Below are positions 17,401-25,992 of a stretch of 64,000 bases of DNA, one piece after another. The stretch is from the NCBI RefSeq assembly GCF_001618145.1, contig NZ_KV392042.1, positions 62,001 to 126,000 of the forward strand. The letters run 5' to 3'. A program made the translations under genes and the position numbers. Every line of letters begins with the position of its first letter. Within the stretch, counting starts at the first letter, position 1. The stretch comes from Oceanobacillus damuensis. GTDB taxonomy: Bacteria; Bacillota; Bacilli; Bacillales; Amphibacillaceae. The notes beneath the pieces are model-generated. The model was not told where the DNA came from. It made no database searches and saw only the letters and a program-made list of their open reading frames with translations.

Positions 17401-19569
17401 CTTTGGTTTAATAAGGAAGTTTCCTAAATTACCACCATTTTGAATATGTGCATATAAGTCTTCTGCCATTTTCCTAACTTCAGCTGTAGAAAGGCTTCCT
17501 GTATCAAAAAGTTGCTCATCAGCTTCGTCATTATATTTTTGAATTACTTGAAGGTGTTTTTTTGCATTATTTAGTATTTCTTGCCACAAATTCCCCTTGT
17601 TCATAAAAATTTCATTGATTACAATTTCTAATTTCGGATAGCTATTGTATAGCAATGGACGTTTAAGCTTGTTCAATTCTTGTAATTCAATCTTCAAAGA
17701 TTCTCTTTCACTATCAGTTATAGTCATCAAATTATTTTGAATGGTTTCAATCGAAAGTGCTTTAATGGAATCTTGTTTAGCGTTTAATACTAGAATTTCT
17801 TTAATTGATTCTATTATTTTATCTACCCTGATTGTTTCCGGTATTGTTGGATAGCCAAATTTATTATATTCTTCAGGGACATCGAAGGGCATTTGGTTTA
17901 ATTCGAGATAATCGGATACAAGTTGTTTTTCTTTTTCCCAAAATGATTCGGGAGTATCCCTTGTTACATCCGAGGAATACCAGCTGTATAAGTTAGCATT
18001 ACCATTTACTTTTTCAGCAACTTCTTTTGCAGTTCCTTTATATACCGAATTAAAATTATGTGTATAAGTCTCTGCTTCACGAATTTCAAATAACTTGGTT
18101 TTCGTTATGTTTAGCTGTTGTTTTAGAGATTTGAGCTTCAATTCATTCTGTTCAACAAGTAATTTGTTTTTAGTTAGATCAAATTGCTCCTTATTTATCG
18201 ATATAGTACCAACTACTTTCTCCAAATCCTTAATTGCAGCAGAATCTCCTCCAAGGAGACTAACGGTAAGATCTTGTAACTCAGGAGGAAGTTTCTTTTT
18301 TAAAACACTTAAGGCTTTAGCTGTTTGACTAGTAATTAATATTTTTTTACCAGAAGCAAGTAAGTGTGATGTTAAATTTGCAATGGTATGAGTTTTACCA
18401 GTTCCGGGCGGTCCTTGTACAAGTACGCTATTATTACTGCTTAAGGTTGATATAATACGACTTTGTTCTTCATTAGAAGGTAGAGGGAAGTAAAATTCCT
18501 TTACTGAAAACTCGTTTTCGTTATTAGCTGTACCATTTTCATTGTCCTGATCGACATTTTCAGGACTTAGAAACATATTTTTTAAATTACTTGGTATTTG
18601 AGAATCATCCGTTAGATGCTCTAGTTGTTGAACAGCATTTTCACATGCTTTTTGAAAGCCTTTTTGCGTCTTTTTTCTTAATACCAATGCAGGACTAAGA
18701 GAAATTAAAGGTGTATTAATTTGTCCAACAGTCGGTATTTCGAGTGTATCATTGTAAGCACCACGTGAATCAAGGGCATTTGAAATATTCTCCAAGATAT
18801 TTTCTAACTGGGGTATTAACTCACTTTCTGAGTTGATTTCTGTTAATAGGCGTTGAATTTCTTTACTACCATCGCCTTGTAATCTATTTTCAACTAATAA
18901 CATATCCTCTTCATATTCAAAAACTTTTCCTTTTGAAGTATGAGTAACAAAAAATTCAGCTTTCTCTTTATTAAAATGAAGTTCTACAGGTGAAATTAAA
19001 GCGTGGCGCTCCACAGAATTTTTACTATTACTTTTCCACTGTAGTAAACCAATACTAAGCACGAGCTCTACTGATTCTGAATTGTTTTGTATATATTGGA
19101 ATATCGTAAATAGCTTGTCATAAAGGTCTTGTATTTTTCTAGCTCGCTTGGACTCGATAGCATATGCATCCCATTTTTCTTCAATGAAATGGTCTATTTC
19201 CATTTGTATTTCAGGTAAATCTGAAAGAAAAATTTCAGTTTCTACTACCTCTTCATCTATAACGTTTTCTTTCAGGATAGACTTCTGAATTTTGTACGAA
19301 TAGTTTCTATTATCGGTAGTAACCCAATCTTTTATTTTAGTAGGTAATTTTGGCTCGATTGGATGTTTAGGTCTTTTTACATATAACCAATCTTCCGTAT
19401 TATCCCGAAATGCATCAATACATTCGGGTTCATTGGGGATATCTTTGCAAAACCATAAAACTTCTTCGTACTTTTTATAACTCATTACCGGTTTTTGCCG
19501 CAGTTGAGAAAGTTCATTTAAATATTGAACTAATCTTGTTACTCTCGTATTTAATGACACCTCAGTCAT
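14431..19569 (-). CDS. Large SF1 helicase with Vsr-like nuclease and tandem C-terminal modules
   Basis: A 1712-residue protein. SF1 motifs: Walker A GPPGTGKTHTIAN (about 385), motif II DVVIIDEAS (about 1060), VGDDKQISPT (about 1082), LREHFRCMPEIIGF, GDAYSFQGDERDVIFLTM and FNVSVSRAKDQLWL. A long coiled-coil-rich insertion (about 450-1000) separates motifs I and II. Around 1340-1450 lies a Vsr/DUF559-type endonuclease with AVECDGDYWHTSPEDRERD. The last 190 residues hold two similar ~65-residue modules (about 1541-1605 and 1638-1705) of unknown role. Helicase-Vsr proteins of this layout include known phage-defence genes. Start at 19569 is chosen for AAGAGGTGGG upstream. It stands alone as a transcription unit. 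Confidence 0.9.
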   Translation of the reverse strand: MTEVSLNTRVTRLVQYLNELSQLRQKPVMSYKKYEEVLWFCKDIPNEPECIDAFRDNTEDWLYVKRPKHPIEPKLPTKIKDWVTTDNRNYSYKIQKSILKENVIDEEVVETEIFLSDLPEIQMEIDHFIEEKWDAYAIESKRARKIQDLYDKLFTIFQYIQNNSESVELVLSIGLLQWKSNSKNSVERHALISPVELHFNKEKAEFFVTHTSKGKVFEYEEDMLLVENRLQGDGSKEIQRLLTEINSESELIPQLENILENISNALDSRGAYNDTLEIPTVGQINTPLISLSPALVLRKKTQKGFQKACENAVQQLEHLTDDSQIPSNLKNMFLSPENVDQDNENGTANNENEFSVKEFYFPLPSNEEQSRIISTLSSNNSVLVQGPPGTGKTHTIANLTSHLLASGKKILITSQTAKALSVLKKKLPPELQDLTVSLLGGDSAAIKDLEKVVGTISINKEQFDLTKNKLLVEQNELKLKSLKQQLNITKTKLFEIREAETYTHNFNSVYKGTAKEVAEKVNGNANLYSWYSSDVTRDTPESFWEKEKQLVSDYLELNQMPFDVPEEYNKFGYPTIPETIRVDKIIESIKEILVLNAKQDSIKALSIETIQNNLMTITDSERESLKIELQELNKLKRPLLYNSYPKLEIVINEIFMNKGNLWQEILNNAKKHLQVIQKYNDEADEQLFDTGSLSTAEVRKMAEDLYAHIQNGGNLGNFLIKPKIVREYKTQLEQVKYNGSTIKNNKQVEILYSYAQLRHAKEQIKELLVPRFLNDELPNALFLLSEYENAIDQLSKAQKVNEWREAVLSKFTFLARDSFNEEKVSKILDNITIYEIEVGIRNNRDYLESAKQELIRLISEETHPLYKDLIDDIASLEVESTQKNISLYKHYQEVMKRDNTLNDIITHLKKESHSLGETLEKTYDDPVWENRLLVWQKAFEWKQAKNWIDEFSSRSESEVSEKFDDIDKEISETITETGTTKAWINMLQSMTVSQNKHLKAWVKSVGNIGKGTGKNAAKYRAEAQKHMEYCIDAIPAWIMPLSQVFDHFEIKPNLFDVVIIDEASQSWHDALLLKYIAKKMIIVGDDKQISPTIIGVNDDDVTKLQRKYFKDINFPFGSDLNLKNSFFDICYIMFKDTITLREHFRCMPEIIGFSNRISYQDKPLVPLRQYPSNRLEPIKSVYLPHGVRVGSSQNATNEVEADAIVQEIKNCINNPKYDGKTIGVISLLGSGQATLIQTKLLNEIGAELIEERKIICGDAYSFQGDERDVIFLTMVAAKGATRITSLADEKARQRFNVSVSRAKDQLWLMHSITVNDISNRDCMRYQLLSYVMDPLKEETESNRSKCESDFERRVFDSITSKGFRVIPQYNVAGYFIDLVVMGEKTKLAVECDGDYWHTSPEDRERDFLRERVLQRAGWTFWRILGSTYYNNPVKSLESLWETLEEMGIKPFLEWKEAESEDNILDELAATTEVTTSEKDNYNQIEVPSRNTEDDSNLVNFEEMVSIKNKKEHNEDEQPLIHQEDEGLNEDINRNENTLNPKHEKYIVLLRKKGFEVLQDNPPSNTIYVAGTEVLRKELENIAPRNNSFTFHEKGFPISDGLPVWSMTLETKVNDNQPIVNTELDKKKNATNEDNQIQKTPSQMLKELKNAGYQIIDNRYISETVWLIGGEELLPIIEDFKRTNTIFRYLEKGHSLTNYKPAWFAKMKREKRK

Positions 19570-19849
19570 ATAAACCCACCTCTTACAATATTTCCATTTG
19601 ATTGGCATCATTTTAATTTTAGCACAAGTATAAAATAAGAAAAAATTTTTGTAGTAAAATTGTCATATAAATTTTTACAATTTAGTAATGTTTTAAGAGG
19701 TTGTTCAAAGAGTTCGGAGAAAATGTACATTGAATTTCATTGTGGCTTGTTTTTCGGCTCTTAGCGAAAATGTGACCGGTTGTTGTATATATGTTTTAGA
19801 AAAATTAAATGATTAACAGGGGATACTTTCACTTGAATCAGAGGGGAAG

Positions 19850-19917
19850 AAGGGGCAGGCAAAGCTTGTTTTAGTTCAAACTACGAGACGATGAACCTGT
19901 CCCCGTGGACTTAGTTC
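19850..19917. repeat. Dispersed repeat, GGGACGAT subtype
   Basis: GGGGCAGGCAAAGCTTG, TTTTAGTTCAAACTACGAGA, then CGATGAACCTGTCCCCGTGG and ACTTAG. Same order of parts as the copies at 4.5 and 63.1 kb. Confidence 0.75.
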
Positions 19918-20043
19918 AACAACGTATAGTGGAGTAAGAAGACCTAATAGTTGAATATTTTTCTTCATACTTTCAATATCAAGGTGTACCCTACTTTCTA
20001 AATCCCAAACAATCCAATCCAAACGAACCTCTAAGATGTCCAT
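19876..20043 (-). CDS. Possible 55-residue protein
   Basis: MDILEVRLDWIVWDLESRVH continues into a helical stretch (..IESMKKNIQLLGLLTPLYVV). The ATG has GGGGG six bases upstream. Its last 12 codons run into the dispersed repeat, so the frame is either a gene truncated by repeat insertion or chance. I do not recognise it. Confidence 0.25.
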   Translation of the reverse strand: MDILEVRLDWIVWDLESRVHLDIESMKKNIQLLGLLTPLYVVELSPRGQVHRLVV

Positions 20044-20167
20044 ATACAACCCCCGTTCTAGATGATAATTTACTTTATGAATATCAGAGGTTGTCTCATA
20101 ACAACTTGGTTCCAAAAAATTACATATCATTCTTGTTTTCGGCGAATACTAGGACGGGTGAAGAATC

Positions 20168-20986
20168 GTGACATATAAAATAACAACAAGACAACAAGCG
20201 ACTTTGGATGAATTAAAAGCATTTCATTTTGATGAATGTCCTTCTATTAATTGGGTAAGGAAAACCAAGGAACCATTTCCAAGGGATTCAGTTGGACCAA
20301 ATGAACGAACTTGGAGTCAGAAGGAGAGTGAATTTGATTCAAATTTATTTTCGCGAATAGCAGGAATAAACTCAATCATTAATAGTTATTACAGACTAAA
20401 TATAAACAAAGCAATAAAAAGAGATACCTTACTTTATCAAAAATGGGAAGAGAATTACCCTTTCGCCAAAAACATGATGGAAGGGCATCAAGAATCATGG
20501 AGAGAAGCAATAAAGAAATATGCATCTTTCCATGAGAATTGTGATGTTGCACAGGCTTATAGTTTGCATGTTTTTGATTCTAGAACAGTAGAGTGTGATG
20601 TTTTTCTTCATAAGCTAGAAAAAATGATCCCCAGCAAAATTGAAAAAACAACCAAAAAGGGAAAAATTCGTTACCACGAAATGCCGAAAACAAAACGGTA
20701 TGATTTATACCAATATTATGTGTACAGTTGCTTAAACAAGATAATAAATGATTTGTTTGCGGTGTTACCTTGTGAACGGGTATTTATTAATGGCGTAAGT
20801 GGTTCTTATGAAAACCATCAGCCGATTTTATCTATTGTTGTGGTACGAAAGGAACATAAACAAAACAGGTGTCCAAAGCGTACGCTAGTGAAACATCGAC
20901 ACATAGTAACGTTTAAAAAGAGAAGTGGTTTCTATCCTTTATATACGGTTTATTCCCCACAGATCCTTTTAAAGGAGAAGGGATAA
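20168..20986 (+). CDS. Unknown protein paired with GIY-YIG protein
   Basis: A 272-residue protein I do not recognise. It starts with GTG 20168 behind GGGTG and ends one base before the next gene, a tight two-gene operon. It is rich in Lys, Tyr and Trp, with no signal peptide or membrane helix. The N-terminal part has a charged segment (RKTKEPFPRDSVGPNERTW). The middle is helical (EENYPFAKNMMEGHQESWRE) and includes a basic stretch SKIEKTTKKGKIRYHEMPKT. The C-terminal third looks beta-rich (ERVFINGVSGSYENHQPILS, then IVVVRKEHKQ). It stands between a large helicase-nuclease and a GIY-YIG gene, which suggests nucleic-acid binding or defence. Confidence 0.75.
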   Translation: MTYKITTRQQATLDELKAFHFDECPSINWVRKTKEPFPRDSVGPNERTWSQKESEFDSNLFSRIAGINSIINSYYRLNINKAIKRDTLLYQKWEENYPFAKNMMEGHQESWREAIKKYASFHENCDVAQAYSLHVFDSRTVECDVFLHKLEKMIPSKIEKTTKKGKIRYHEMPKTKRYDLYQYYVYSCLNKIINDLFAVLPCERVFINGVSGSYENHQPILSIVVVRKEHKQNRCPKRTLVKHRHIVTFKKRSGFYPLYTVYSPQILLKEKG

Positions 20987-20987
20987 T

Positions 20988-21422
20988 ATGGATTTATTCG
21001 TCCTGGCGTGTGTTGCTTTTTTCATCTTTTTCATTTATAAAGCTTATACAGCATTTGTTAAAGGGGAAACCGTAACATCTGAAATACAAGAATGGCACCA
21101 TTTAGCACCTTTAAGTCAGCGGTATGATTCAAAAGGGTTGGATACTAGTTATGTTTATTTTATAAGGGAGTCAGGTATGCAACGTATAAAAATAGGCAAA
21201 GCAGATGACCCTGAACAGCGTAAAAAGGAGCTAAGCACCGGGTCGGCTAACAATCATGAAATCGTCCACCTTATAAAAAGTGAAAACCCGTATAAAACAG
21301 AAAATCTATTCCACAAACATTTTAGAGAGAAAAGGTGTAAAGGGGAATGGTTTGATATAACAGAGAAGGAGTTAAGGTGGATTCAAAGAGAAGATTATCC
21401 AAGAGAGATTGAAGATTCATAA
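20988..21422 (+). CDS. Membrane-anchored GIY-YIG (Mug113/T5orf172-type) protein
   Basis: A 144-residue protein with an N-terminal membrane helix (LFVLACVAFFIFFIYKAY, residues 3-20) and a C-terminal GIY-YIG module of the Mug113/T5orf172 type. Visible core: YVYFIRE (GIY strand), RIKIGKADDPEQRKKEL (YIG strand with the catalytic-type Arg), then ENLFHKHFREKRCKGEWFDI with conserved His and the GEWF motif. T5orf172 domains occur in phage and bacterial nucleases and fused to other defence domains. A GIY-YIG domain held at the membrane is unusual and could meet incoming DNA. It is almost fused to the upstream unknown gene. Confidence 0.8.
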   Translation: MDLFVLACVAFFIFFIYKAYTAFVKGETVTSEIQEWHHLAPLSQRYDSKGLDTSYVYFIRESGMQRIKIGKADDPEQRKKELSTGSANNHEIVHLIKSENPYKTENLFHKHFREKRCKGEWFDITEKELRWIQREDYPREIEDS

Positions 21423-21434
21423 AAGGGTACTAAA

Positions 21435-21462
21435 AAGCGGTGGAGGACTGGCACCATTTTTG
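21435..21462. repeat. Half-copy of the dispersed repeat
   Basis: AGCGGTGGAGGACTGGCACC resembles the right arm of the 75-127 copy (AGCGGTGGGGGACAGGCACC). The left arm is missing. Confidence 0.5.
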
Positions 21463-21570
21463 ATAAACTAATACCCTCAACCGTTTTTTATACTTGTTCA
21501 TCAGCTTAGCATAACAATCAAGAAGTAGATAAAATGACAAACCCTTCTGTCGTTAAAGCACCAGTTAAAC

Positions 21571-22260
21571 TTAATAATATTTTATATTAAGATGGCTTAA
21601 TTTATCTACAATTAAAGGTACTTCCTTCAAATCTTCCACTATATAATCTGCTTTCACGTTATCCCATTGATAATCTCTTTTCCATACACCTTTCATACCA
21701 ACATTTTGAGCAGCCTTTATATCTTTTTCTGGATGATCACCAACAAATATACTTTCAGATGGTAAAACATTTAGTTTATTTAAAGCTTTTAGGAATATCT
21801 GTGGTTCAGGTTTTTTCGTTCCTTCCCATTCAGATATAAGAATTGTTTTAAAGTATTTTTCTATACCTAAAGCCCTAATATTATCCATTTGGAACTGCCC
21901 TTTTCCATTCGTAATTATCCCCAGAATTATATTATTATTATTTAATTCTTCTAACATACTAATGAGGTTAGGGAAAGAAACACAACTATCTTTAAATTGA
22001 CTGATATAGTCTTGGAGTAATTCATCCCAAGTCAAACCTGTAATGTCAAAATCATCCACTAATTGCTGGTACACTTTATCCTTCCAAACATAACCCCTAT
22101 TATCAAGTTCAACAAATCTTGTTATGTATTTATCCTTTGGAATATGATTTAACCATTTATTTAGTCGGTGGTATTGCTTTTCAATAAAAGCTTTTACTGA
22201 CACATCCCGGTTTAACAAAGTTCCATCTAAGTCAAACACAACAGCTTTTATAATATTCAT
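21571..22260 (-). CDS. HAD-superfamily phosphatase
   Basis: A 229-residue haloacid-dehalogenase-type hydrolase. Motifs in order: I AVVFDLDGTLLNRD (nucleophile Asp and acid Asp), cap domain about 20-85, II GIITNGKGQF, III Lys in EWEGTKKPEPQIF, IV FVGDHPEKDIKAA. This layout is that of the YjjG/YfnB-like nucleotide and sugar-phosphate phosphatases; the substrate is not deducible. The start at 22260 sits behind GGGGGAGTGG; an upstream in-frame ATG at 22314 lacks such a site. It is transcribed alone. Confidence 0.85.
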   Translation of the reverse strand: MNIIKAVVFDLDGTLLNRDVSVKAFIEKQYHRLNKWLNHIPKDKYITRFVELDNRGYVWKDKVYQQLVDDFDITGLTWDELLQDYISQFKDSCVSFPNLISMLEELNNNNIILGIITNGKGQFQMDNIRALGIEKYFKTILISEWEGTKKPEPQIFLKALNKLNVLPSESIFVGDHPEKDIKAAQNVGMKGVWKRDYQWDNVKADYIVEDLKEVPLIVDKLSHLNIKYY

Positions 22261-22357
22261 CCACTCCCCCAAAAATAGGCTATAAATATTTTGCTTTCTT
22301 AATTTGTATGACAATAAACTTCTTTAACTATACTGCACCTGAGCGGCAAGGGGCTCA

Positions 22358-22515
22358 ATGAGCAAAGATGAATGTCAATTCTATCATTTAATCAAAATTA
22401 ACCACCCTTAGCCTTGCGAACAAATAGGAGTGGTTATTTTGATCCTTATTGTGAGCCGCCCCTTTGAAGGGCTTTGCACCACTTAACCGTTTGGTGTTCC
22501 AGCACCAGGCGGTTT
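22358..22515 (+). other. Relic of a type I toxin-antitoxin-like locus
   Basis: A 17-codon frame from ATG 22358 ends ..LIKINHP, like the C-terminus of small holin-like toxins (Hol-Tox/BsrG type). Its stop lies inside a long hairpin: ATCAAAATTAACCAC (22391-22405) pairs with GTGGTTATTTTGAT (22430-22443). A second hairpin, AACCGTTTGGTG with CACCAGGCGGTT, ends in TTTTT (22485-22515). Hairpin-stop-hairpin order is typical of these toxin loci. The membrane helix is missing, so the toxin part has decayed. Confidence 0.45.
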
Positions 22516-22618
22516 TTATTATTGTATGATGTCCTATTTATAGTATACTCGATTTTTTTTTAAAATTAAAACCTCTCATAAATAAACCGAGGAATCGATC
22601 ATATCTAAATTAGGAATA

Positions 22619-22673
22619 AAGGGTCAATCCCCTACCACGTTAAAGCGTAGGGAACTGGGGGACAGACACCTTT
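22619..22673. repeat. Dispersed repeat, CACGTTAAAG subtype
   Basis: GGGTCAATCCCCTACCACG, TTAAAGCGTAG, then GGAACTGGGGGACAGACACC. The right arm is shared with the 75-127 copy, linking the subtypes. Confidence 0.75.
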
Positions 22674-22692
22674 TCACATCTTTTCAATAATT

Positions 22693-22739
22693 AAAAGGAG
22701 AAAGCATATTAGACATATCTAAAAATGTTTTCTCCTTTA
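22693..22739 (-). terminator. Terminator of the DUF4256 gene
   Basis: AAAAGGAGAAAGCAT (22693-22707) pairs with ATGTTTTCTCCTTT (22725-22738). On the minus strand the stem ends CTCCTTTTAATT. It lies just past the reconstructed DUF4256 stop. Confidence 0.7.
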
Positions 22740-22745
22740 GTAGTT

Positions 22746-23316
22746 TTACACCCTTAGCGAGCCACGGAATCCTCTGGAACCATAGTAGGAGGACGCACCA
22801 TTATGATACAAGAAGACATGACCATAGCGATAATCACAAAAAAAGGGCTCCGCCACGTTCTCTAATATCAGAAGGTGTTTGCACCCAGGTCGATGTTTTC
22901 ATATCGAAGTTACCAAGCTCCTGCAATGCGCGATACTTTTCTTCCGTTAAAAGCTCAATACCCATATCAGTTGCCATATCAATCGCATTGTTTTCTGGTT
23001 TATGTTTTTTCCTGGACTCCAGCCCTTCCCGGTCATAACAAACACTTCTGCGGCCTTTGGGACTTTCCGGTGAACAATCATCAAATATGTATTCGTCGTT
23101 CTCTTTATCATAACCAACAACATCTGGCTCACCGCCAGTTCTCTCCATTTCGTTAAGCGACCACATTTTTTCAGGATTAGCATCGAGTTTTGCCATGATA
23201 TTAGCCCATTCAAGCCCTTCATGACGGTTCATATTTTCCTCGAAACGGGCTTTCAATGCTCCCAGTAATTCTTCACGTTGTTCGACTGACAACTCCTTTT
23301 GATTGCTGTTTGTCAT
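22746..23316 (-). pseudogene. DUF4256 protein, frameshifted near its end
   Basis: ATG 23316 follows GGGAGGG. The frame reads as a DUF4256 protein (SVEQREELLGALKARFEENM, GGEPDVVGYDKENDEYIFDD, and the C-terminal TPSDIRERGGALF) but stops at 22834. One frame over, from the seven-A run at 22840-22846, the family's ending continues: FCDYRYGHVFLYHNGASSYY and GSRGFRGSLRV, to a TAA at 22746-22748. The full protein would be about 190 residues, the usual family length. The lesion is a single-base change in a homopolymer, so it could be a real mutation, phase variation or a sequencing error. Function of DUF4256 is unknown. Confidence 0.85.
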
Positions 23317-23743
23317 GTTATTCCCTCCCATTGTTTTACTCGTAACCGTAAATAGGAATATGGTTTTATACTCAATCGTATTTAATAATACTGTGAATTC
23401 AGTTTACCGTAAATTACAGGATTAAGTAAATTTCTATCTTCACAAACCGGTTTCCAAGCGAACTGGGAGACTGTCCCATTGGCCTCAAAAATAAAAACGA
23501 AGGCATATATGTACTAGTTAAATCAAAATAATGCGAGCTTTAATTGGAACCACCTATTATAATTAAAGTAAGCCAAGTTATTTTATAGCAAAGGAAAAAT
23601 TTGTAAATAGATGGAAAGGTCAACATATTATAGGCTCTTATTAAGATAGACCTATACTCCGTTATGACGGAATATTTCATATAATGGGACGTTATGAAAA
23701 TCTGCAATACACGCTGATGTACTGGGAAATAGGGGGAAATAAA
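23317..23743. other. Intergenic region
   Basis: No gene. A partial dispersed repeat (GGGAGACTGTCCC) lies at 23458-23490. TATAAT at 23680-23685 may serve the following GPH gene, without a clear -35. Confidence 0.45.
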
Positions 23744-25159
23744 ATGATGGGTCAGGCTCATGAAGAAATAAAACCTGATTACGAAAATAATACGTTAGGT
23801 TCAGTGCAGCCTTTTGGTATCAGGGATAAATTAGGTTATTTATTTGGAGATTTTGGGAGCAGTTTATTTTTTATGCTGGTAAATACCTACTTAATGATTT
23901 ATTACACGGATATCTTACATATTAGTGCCGCAATGGTTGGTATATTATTTTTGGTTATAAATATTTGGAATGCCTGTGTTGATGTACTATGGGGACGTTT
24001 TCTTGACTCAAGGAGAAATAGAAACAAAAGCAAATTCATCCCGTGGATATTCCGCATGTCATTTCCGCTTGTCATTGCAGGTGTCCTCATGTTTGTAAAA
24101 ATTCCCGGAATGCCGGATGGCTTCTATGTTGGATGGTCAGTTGTTATGTATATTCTATGGGGCACTTTATATTCTACCGTGAATATTCCTTATGGTTCCA
24201 TGGCATCCGTCATTACGAATAATCCAGTAGAGCGTACGTCACTATCCACATGGAGAACGATGGGTTCTTCGATGGCCGCTTTAATTATAAGTGTCGGTGG
24301 ACCACTCATTTTATTTGAAAATAATATAGCAAGTGCGGACCGCTTTTTGTTAACAGCAATTATATTTGGATTCTTGTCTCTTGCGTTGATTCAAATGTGT
24401 GTCAGGTTATCAACGGAGCGTATTATGGTACCTAAGATGGAAAAGAAAACAGGTGATTTAAAACGAACTGCCAGCGCGCTTATGAAAAACAAGTCTCTCT
24501 TGTGGTTGTTAGTTGTCTCACTCATTTCTATGGCGACAATGTTGATGATTGGCGTTGTAAATATTTATTTGTTTAAGAATTACTTTGGCAACACGATTGC
24601 ATTAAGTGTTGTTGGATTTATTCAAACGGCTACCGTATTTATTGCGATGCCAATGATTACCCCTGCAGTTGTGAGGTTTGGAAAAAAAGAGATAGGTTCG
24701 GCGGGACTACTTATCGCATCTGTTGCCTATTTACTTTTATATATGTTACCGGATGTCTCTGTAACCTTGTTTGTAATGTTAACCGCAGTAGCTATGTTGG
24801 GAATGAACTTATTCAACATCATCACTTGGGCATTTGTCACGGATGTTGCGGATTATCATGAGTATATCACTGGAATGAGGGAAGACGGGACCGTTTATTC
24901 GATCTATTCCTTTTCGCGAAAAATCGGTCAAGCACTTGCCGGTGGGCTGGCTGGGTTGGCAATAACGGCCGTGGGATACGATGCAACGAAGGGAACACAG
25001 TCACGAGATGTACTTGATGGCATTTATTCACTTGCCACCTTGGTGCCAGGGGTATTGTTTTTAGTAGGATTTTTAGTCTTAGCAATTTTTTATCCACTTA
25101 ATAAAAGACGGACGAACCAACTTGCAGCTAACCTTATCACAAATAGAAAAAGAAAATAA
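23744..25159 (+). CDS. GPH-family sugar:cation symporter (second copy)
   Basis: A 471-residue carrier of the same family as the one at 11403, distantly related to it. Signatures: FGIRDKLGYLFGDFGSSLFF, INIWNACVDVLWGRFLDSRR (helix 2/loop site), VNIPYGSMASVITNNPVERT and the C-terminal REDGTVYSIYSFSRKIGQAL. About 20 polar residues precede the usual family start. ATG 23744 follows AGGGGGAAA; an upstream in-frame ATG (23684) has no site. No catabolic enzyme is adjacent; the next gene is a broken TauE/SafE exporter. The substrate is unknown, probably a glycoside or uronide. Confidence 0.88.
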   Translation: MMGQAHEEIKPDYENNTLGSVQPFGIRDKLGYLFGDFGSSLFFMLVNTYLMIYYTDILHISAAMVGILFLVINIWNACVDVLWGRFLDSRRNRNKSKFIPWIFRMSFPLVIAGVLMFVKIPGMPDGFYVGWSVVMYILWGTLYSTVNIPYGSMASVITNNPVERTSLSTWRTMGSSMAALIISVGGPLILFENNIASADRFLLTAIIFGFLSLALIQMCVRLSTERIMVPKMEKKTGDLKRTASALMKNKSLLWLLVVSLISMATMLMIGVVNIYLFKNYFGNTIALSVVGFIQTATVFIAMPMITPAVVRFGKKEIGSAGLLIASVAYLLLYMLPDVSVTLFVMLTAVAMLGMNLFNIITWAFVTDVADYHEYITGMREDGTVYSIYSFSRKIGQALAGGLAGLAITAVGYDATKGTQSRDVLDGIYSLATLVPGVLFLVGFLVLAIFYPLNKRRTNQLAANLITNRKRK

Positions 25160-25249
25160 CTAGCCTTGAGGATTTAAAGCATGTGGAGTCAAAACATCCA
25201 CTACATGTGATAAGCTAATTCTAAAAAGATTTAGAATGGGAGTATACAT

Positions 25250-25992
25250 ATGTTTGAACTATCAATTATGGAATGGCTTATTGTCATCCTTTGTGCTATT
25301 TCATAGGTTTTTCAAAAACGGGACTGCCAAATATGGTTATTCTCGTTGTTACAGTGTTAACATTCATTTTTCCAGCAAAAGAATCTGTTGGTATTCTGCT
25401 GCCTATGTTGTTGGTTGGGGACATTTTTGCAGTGACTTATTATCGGAGAAATGTCGTTTGGAAACATCTCATCAGCCTTATTCCCTGGGTGTTGATTGGA
25501 ATTATAGCAGGCTATTTTGTACTTTCACAGGTGAGCAGTGAGCAGTTGAAACCCCTCATTGGCATCATTGTGCTGACCATGATTGTGCTTCAGCTAACAC
25601 GGCAGAAATTCGGGAAAAGGTTCAATCAACTTTTGCCCACATCTCTCTGGTTTGTTGCATTAATGGGGATTCTAGGCGGATTCACGACCATCGTAGGAAA
25701 TGCTGCTGGTGCCGTGATGACCATTTATCTATTAGTGAAAGGTCTATCAAAGGAGGATTTTATCGGTACGGCTGCATGGTTTTTTCTGTACGTGAATTTG
25801 ATCAAGTTTCCATTTTACCTGCAATTGGGATTGATAAATCAGGCTTCATTGACTTTTAACCTCTGGATGGTTCCGGCAATTATTGCTGGTGTATTTATTG
25901 GTATTAAAATCCTGCCGCTGATACCAAAGAAGGTTTTCGGGAGGCTCGTCCTTGGACTAGCAGCGTTAGGCGGGATAAATTTGTTGCTATAA
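25250..25992 (+). pseudogene. TauE/SafE-family exporter, frameshifted near the start
   Basis: ATG 25250 (behind GGGAG) begins MFELSIMEWLIVILCAIS and hits TAG at 25304. One frame over the protein continues IGFSKTGLPNMVILVVTVLT to 25992 with the full set of helices. Adding one base at about 25303 would give ..CAISIGFSKTGLPN.., the normal TauE start (DUF81, 4-toluene-sulfonate uptake/sulfite exporter family). The rest is intact, including GGFTTIVGNAAGAVMTIYLL. An internal start at 25273 would lose the first helix, so the gene is probably inactive unless the base is a sequencing error. Confidence 0.85.

Larger units (their letters stand above)
19570..20167. other. Intergenic region with repeat
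   Basis: AT-rich, probably containing the leftward helicase promoter near 19620-19670. A dispersed repeat lies at 19850-19917 and a doubtful 55-codon minus-strand frame at 19876-20043. Confidence 0.5.
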
